Source of the DNA: G965227875 sp965227875
GTDB lineage: Bacteria; Pseudomonadota; Alphaproteobacteria; Rhizobiales; JAJFHC01
Reading direction: 5' to 3'
Length of the DNA: 64,000 nucleotides
Assembly: GCA_965227875.1 (NCBI GenBank)
Contig: OZ245783.1
Span: forward strand, 248,001 to 312,000
Part shown: piece by piece, positions 61,072 to 64,000 of the stretch
Layout of the letters: each line of letters opens with the position of its first letter
Position numbering within the stretch: position 1 is the stretch's first letter
Notes under the pieces: model-generated
What the model was told of the DNA's origin: nothing
What the model saw: the letters and a program-made list of their open reading frames with translations, nothing else
The model's database searches: none
Position numbers and translations under genes: made by a program

Positions 61072-62238
61072 ATGCCCATCATCAATAGATTTGCCGACCT
61101 GCAGGATGAAATCACGGCCTGGCGACGGGACATTCACGAGAACCCCGAGCTCCAGTACGACGTCCACCGTACGGCCGGGCTGGTGGCCGACAGGCTGCGC
61201 GAGTTCGGCGTCGACGAGGTTGTGACCGGCATCGGCAAGACCGGCGTCGTGGGCGTGATCCGCGGCGCCAAAACCGACTCCGGAAAAGTGGTCGGCATGC
61301 GCGCCGACATGGATGCCCTTCCCATCCTCGAGGAGACCGGCCGCGACTACGCCTCCAAGACCCCGGGCGTGATGCATGCCTGCGGCCATGACGGGCATAC
61401 CGCGATGCTGCTCGGCGCGGCGAAGTACCTTGCCGAAACGCGCCGGTTCGACGGTACGGCGGTTGTCATCTTCCAGCCCGCAGAGGAAGGCGGTGCCGGC
61501 GGCAAGGCCATGGTGGACGACGGCATGATGGACCGGTTCGGCATCCAGGAGGTCTACGGCATGCACAACATGCCCGGACTGCCCGTCGGCCAGTTCGCGA
61601 TCCGGCCCGGTCCGCTCATGGCGTCGGCGGACGAGATCCGCATCGAGATCGAAGGCAAGGGCGGCCACGCCGCCCGGCCTCATGAATGCGTCGATCCGCT
61701 CGTCGTGGCGAGTCACGTGATCCAGGCACTGCAGACGATCACCGCGCGCAACGTGGATCCGCTGGAATCATCCGTCGTATCCCTGACCATGATGCACGCG
61801 GGCGACGCCTTCAACGTCATCCCGTCCCGCGCGATGCTCGGCGGCACCGTGAGGACGCTCAAGTCCGAAATTCGCGATCTCGTGGAGCGTCGGATCGAGG
61901 AGGTCGTCATCCCGCTTGCGAGTGCGCTGGGGGCCAAGGCCACGGTCAACTACGAGCGCATGTACCCCGTCACCCGCAACCACGAGACGCAGACGGACAC
62001 CGCCGTGAACATCGCCCGCGAAGTGGCCGGTGCGGCAGGCGTGGACCCCTCCACGCCGCCGGTGATGGGCGGAGAGGACTTTTCCTTCATGCTCAATGCC
62101 CGTCCGGGCGCCTTCATCTTCGTGGGCAATGGCAACACCGCCGGCGTGCACCACCCCGAATACGACTTCAACGACGAGGCGATCCCGGTGGGCTGCTCCT
62201 ACTGGGCGACGCTTGCGGAAAAGACGATGCCGGCCTGA
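61072..62238 (+). CDS. M20-family amidohydrolase (hippurate hydrolase/aminoacylase type)
   Basis: 388 residues. The dinuclear metal site shows MHACGHDGHT (101-110, Cys104 and His106 region), EEGGAGG, and HNMPGLPVGQFAIRPG. The C-terminal GGEDFSFML is typical of the M20D group. These enzymes remove acyl groups from N-acyl amino acids and related amides, in the cytoplasm. It has its own GAAGGA ribosome site and is divergent from the heme peroxidase gene. It could trim a modified peptide or act in ordinary amino-acid catabolism. Confidence 0.9.
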   Translation: MPIINRFADLQDEITAWRRDIHENPELQYDVHRTAGLVADRLREFGVDEVVTGIGKTGVVGVIRGAKTDSGKVVGMRADMDALPILEETGRDYASKTPGVMHACGHDGHTAMLLGAAKYLAETRRFDGTAVVIFQPAEEGGAGGKAMVDDGMMDRFGIQEVYGMHNMPGLPVGQFAIRPGPLMASADEIRIEIEGKGGHAARPHECVDPLVVASHVIQALQTITARNVDPLESSVVSLTMMHAGDAFNVIPSRAMLGGTVRTLKSEIRDLVERRIEEVVIPLASALGAKATVNYERMYPVTRNHETQTDTAVNIAREVAGAAGVDPSTPPVMGGEDFSFMLNARPGAFIFVGNGNTAGVHHPEYDFNDEAIPVGCSYWATLAEKTMPA

Positions 62239-62254
62239 GCCGGACAACCTGCCG

Positions 62255-63424
62255 TCAGTCCCATTCCACGGGCAGGCTCCTGAGTCCCCGGAAAGCCCAG
62301 CCGGTCATCTCCGGCCGGGCGCCGGGCTGCAGCCGCAGACCGGGGAAGCGCGCGAACAGCCGCGGCAGCGCCACGTCCGCCACCAGCGCGCGCGATGCCG
62401 CCGCGCCGGCACAGAAATGCGGTCCCGCGCCGAAGGCGATATGCGACCCGGCATTTTCCCGGGTGATATCGAACCTCTCGGCCCGTTCGAAGTGAGACGC
62501 GTCGCGGTTTGCCGAACCGAACATGAAGAACACCCGGTCTTCAGGTTCGAATGTCACGCCGGCAGAACGGTACTGGCGCGCGACGCGGCGCGGCGACATG
62601 CCGATGGGTGAAATCCAGCGGACATATTCGTCGAACACCTGGCCCCAGCCGACGGCTCCCTCGCGCACGAGGGCCAGTTGTCCGGGATGGGCGAGCAACG
62701 CCCACGCCGAACCTGCGATCGCGTCCCTCGGCTCGTTCTGCCCGCCGCTTATCGCCAGCTTTATGTTCGCCCGAACGCTTTCCATCGGCAGCCCGGCCGC
62801 GATCTGGACACTCAGCAGGTCGCTTCCGGGCTCCTTTTCGACTTCCGGCAATCGCTCGTCGATACAGGCGTCGATCCCGGCGGTCGCCTCGTGGCAACGC
62901 TTCTCGACTTCCGGGTCGCCGGCATAATTCGCGATCCCGTCGATCATCGCCTGGGACCAGGCGTCCATGTCGCGGTAGTCCATGTTGACGAGGCCGGTGA
63001 TCAACTTCAGCGCCTCCGCGGAGACCGGCAGGGCATAGTCCGCCACAAGATCCGCCCTGCCGGCCGGGGTCAGGGCGTCCAGCAGGCGGTCCGCGTGGTC
63101 CGCGAACATCCGGGTCCACATCGTGCGCACAGTGCGCGGAGAAACCGACGGAAAGATCGCCTTGCGCTCCGCCTGATGGGCATCGCCGTCCTTGCGCATG
63201 AGGTTGTGGCCCATGAGACGGTTCATCAGGCCCTCAGGCTGATGGGAACTGAAGACGTCGATCATCTTCTCGTGCGTGCGGATGTCCTCGCGGCGGGTGA
63301 AGAGCGTGCTCCCGAGTTGCGGCACGTAGGCGATGGGGGCCTCCTGCCTCATCCGGGCGAGGTCCGGATAGGGGTCGCAAGTGAAGGCCGTCACGTCGAT
63401 TTCGTAGACCGGCGCGTCGCTCAT
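62255..63424 (-). CDS. Cytochrome P450
   Basis: 389-residue soluble bacterial P450. The heme motif FGAGPHFCAG (331-340) holds the thiolate Cys338. The K-helix ExxR is EYVR (266-269). The I-helix reads ISGGQNEPRDA, so proline (P232) replaces the oxygen-activating threonine of AGxxT; this variant occurs in some bacterial P450s. It converges with the M20 gene and is divergent from the peptide-binding protein gene. No ferredoxin gene is adjacent. Substrate unknown. Confidence 0.92.
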   Translation of the reverse strand: MSDAPVYEIDVTAFTCDPYPDLARMRQEAPIAYVPQLGSTLFTRREDIRTHEKMIDVFSSHQPEGLMNRLMGHNLMRKDGDAHQAERKAIFPSVSPRTVRTMWTRMFADHADRLLDALTPAGRADLVADYALPVSAEALKLITGLVNMDYRDMDAWSQAMIDGIANYAGDPEVEKRCHEATAGIDACIDERLPEVEKEPGSDLLSVQIAAGLPMESVRANIKLAISGGQNEPRDAIAGSAWALLAHPGQLALVREGAVGWGQVFDEYVRWISPIGMSPRRVARQYRSAGVTFEPEDRVFFMFGSANRDASHFERAERFDITRENAGSHIAFGAGPHFCAGAAASRALVADVALPRLFARFPGLRLQPGARPEMTGWAFRGLRSLPVEWD

Positions 63425-63562
63425 GACCGTTCCCGCAAGGGTTTCCGGTCAATCCCGGATGCCTTCCGTTTCTGCATGGACTTGGTTCCGTGAGACAATT
63501 ACTGTGTCGACGACGGTAACAACAATGAGGCGAAAAGGACCGTCAAAAATGGGAGTAACAAA

Positions 63563-64000
63563 ATGCTATCAAGAATCGTCCTGACGATTGCCGTTGTCGC
63601 CATCGGACTGACCTCGGCATCCGCGAACACGTTGAAATACGCCTTCCAGGGATCGCTGAAGTCTCTCGATCCCTACACACTCAACGAAACATTCACGCTC
63701 GGCACTCTGGGCAACGTCTACGAGGGACTGACCGCCCGCGACCCCGAACTCAAGATCGTTCCCGCCCTGGCGGAACGCTGGGAAGTCGTGGAACCGACCC
63801 GCTGGCGTTTTCACCTCCGCAAGGGCGTGAAGTTCCACAACGGCAACGACTTCACCGCCGATGACGTGGTCTTTTCCGCAGACCGCGTACGGTCCAAGGG
63901 TTCGGACCTCAAGACGCGCATCGGCGCCGACGTGAAGGTCGAGAAAGTCGACGACCATACCGTCGATTTCGTCCTGTCGAGCCCCAACCCCATTCTCCAC
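63563..64000 (+). CDS. Peptide/dipeptide ABC transporter substrate-binding protein, 5' part
   Basis: 146 residues before the window edge. A Sec signal (MLSRIVLTIAVVAIGLTSASA) is followed by the SBP_bac_5 start NTLKYAFQGSLKSLDPYTLN and GNVYEGLT, then RWRFHLRKGVKFHNG and FTADDVVFS. GGGAG eight bases upstream fixes the start. It is probably the receptor of an oligopeptide importer whose other genes lie beyond the window. The upstream intergenic DNA contains the near-palindrome TTACTGTGTCGACGACGGTAA at 63499-63519. Confidence 0.88.
   Translation, partial: MLSRIVLTIAVVAIGLTSASANTLKYAFQGSLKSLDPYTLNETFTLGTLGNVYEGLTARDPELKIVPALAERWEVVEPTRWRFHLRKGVKFHNGNDFTADDVVFSADRVRSKGSDLKTRIGADVKVEKVDDHTVDFVLSSPNPILH

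Overview
This is a GC-rich chromosomal window from an alphaproteobacterium. The evidence is the RNase P RNA gene lying directly upstream of the division/cell-wall (dcw) cluster, a meso-DAP type MurE, a DUF1127 protein, an MlaA/MlaC pair, an ArsR-methyltransferase fusion, and a liv-type transporter fitted out with sugar-type dehydrogenases. A Rhodospirillales-like lineage is plausible, but genus cannot be read from the sequence. No tRNA, rRNA, CRISPR array, transposase or integrase gene was seen.

Layout. 1-8.5 kb (minus strand): dcw genes murD (cut by the window edge), mraY, murF, murE, ftsI, ftsL and rsmH, then rnpB. The usual mraZ is missing between rnpB and rsmH. 8.6-10.5 kb: a secreted Tyr/Arg-rich protein and a class III aminotransferase. 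10.8-19.4 kb: a catabolic/transport operon (substrate-binding protein, livHMGF, an ABC-like ATPase lacking its signature subdomain, cupin, Gfo/Idh/MocA dehydrogenase, SDR) with a divergent RpiR-type regulator. 20.3-25.8 kb: amidase, DjlA-like co-chaperone, methyltransferase, secreted metallo-beta-lactamase-fold protein, LysR regulator, PhyH dioxygenase and DUF1127 protein.

26-31.7 kb: a copper-handling island (His/Cys-rich secreted protein, small periplasmic protein, TolC-type lipoprotein, multicopper oxidase, cupredoxin, CusF-like protein). It sits behind a CueR-type promoter and is flanked on both sides by remnants of a threonine-dehydratase-like gene. 31.8-40.9 kb: RecQ, a MarR-type regulator with a palindromic operator, a fused 5-oxoprolinase/hydantoinase, a cupin and a Kef-type antiporter. 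41.3-46.7 kb: a 27-residue membrane peptide, ArsR-methyltransferase, mlaA-mlaC, ettA and a glyoxalase I.

46.9-55.2 kb is a complete nucleoside uptake and salvage operon: BMP-type binding protein, double ATPase, two permeases, cytidine deaminase, purine nucleoside phosphorylase, thymidine phosphorylase and phosphopentomutase. Eighteen bases downstream begins the most unusual region (55.3-60.9 kb). It holds a divergent YcaO enzyme, a SARP/BTAD-TPR regulator, a nitrile-hydratase-leader-like (NHLP-like) peptide with a single penultimate cysteine, and an animal-type heme peroxidase. I read it as a candidate undescribed RiPP pathway. The window ends with an M20 amidohydrolase, a cytochrome P450 with a variant I-helix, and the start of a peptide ABC transporter binding protein.

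Three intergenic arrays of mosaic palindromic repeats (10.5, 19.4-20.3 and 33.7-34.3 kb) share modules. One has a measured 315-base period and another about 260 bases. They generate many spurious reading frames.
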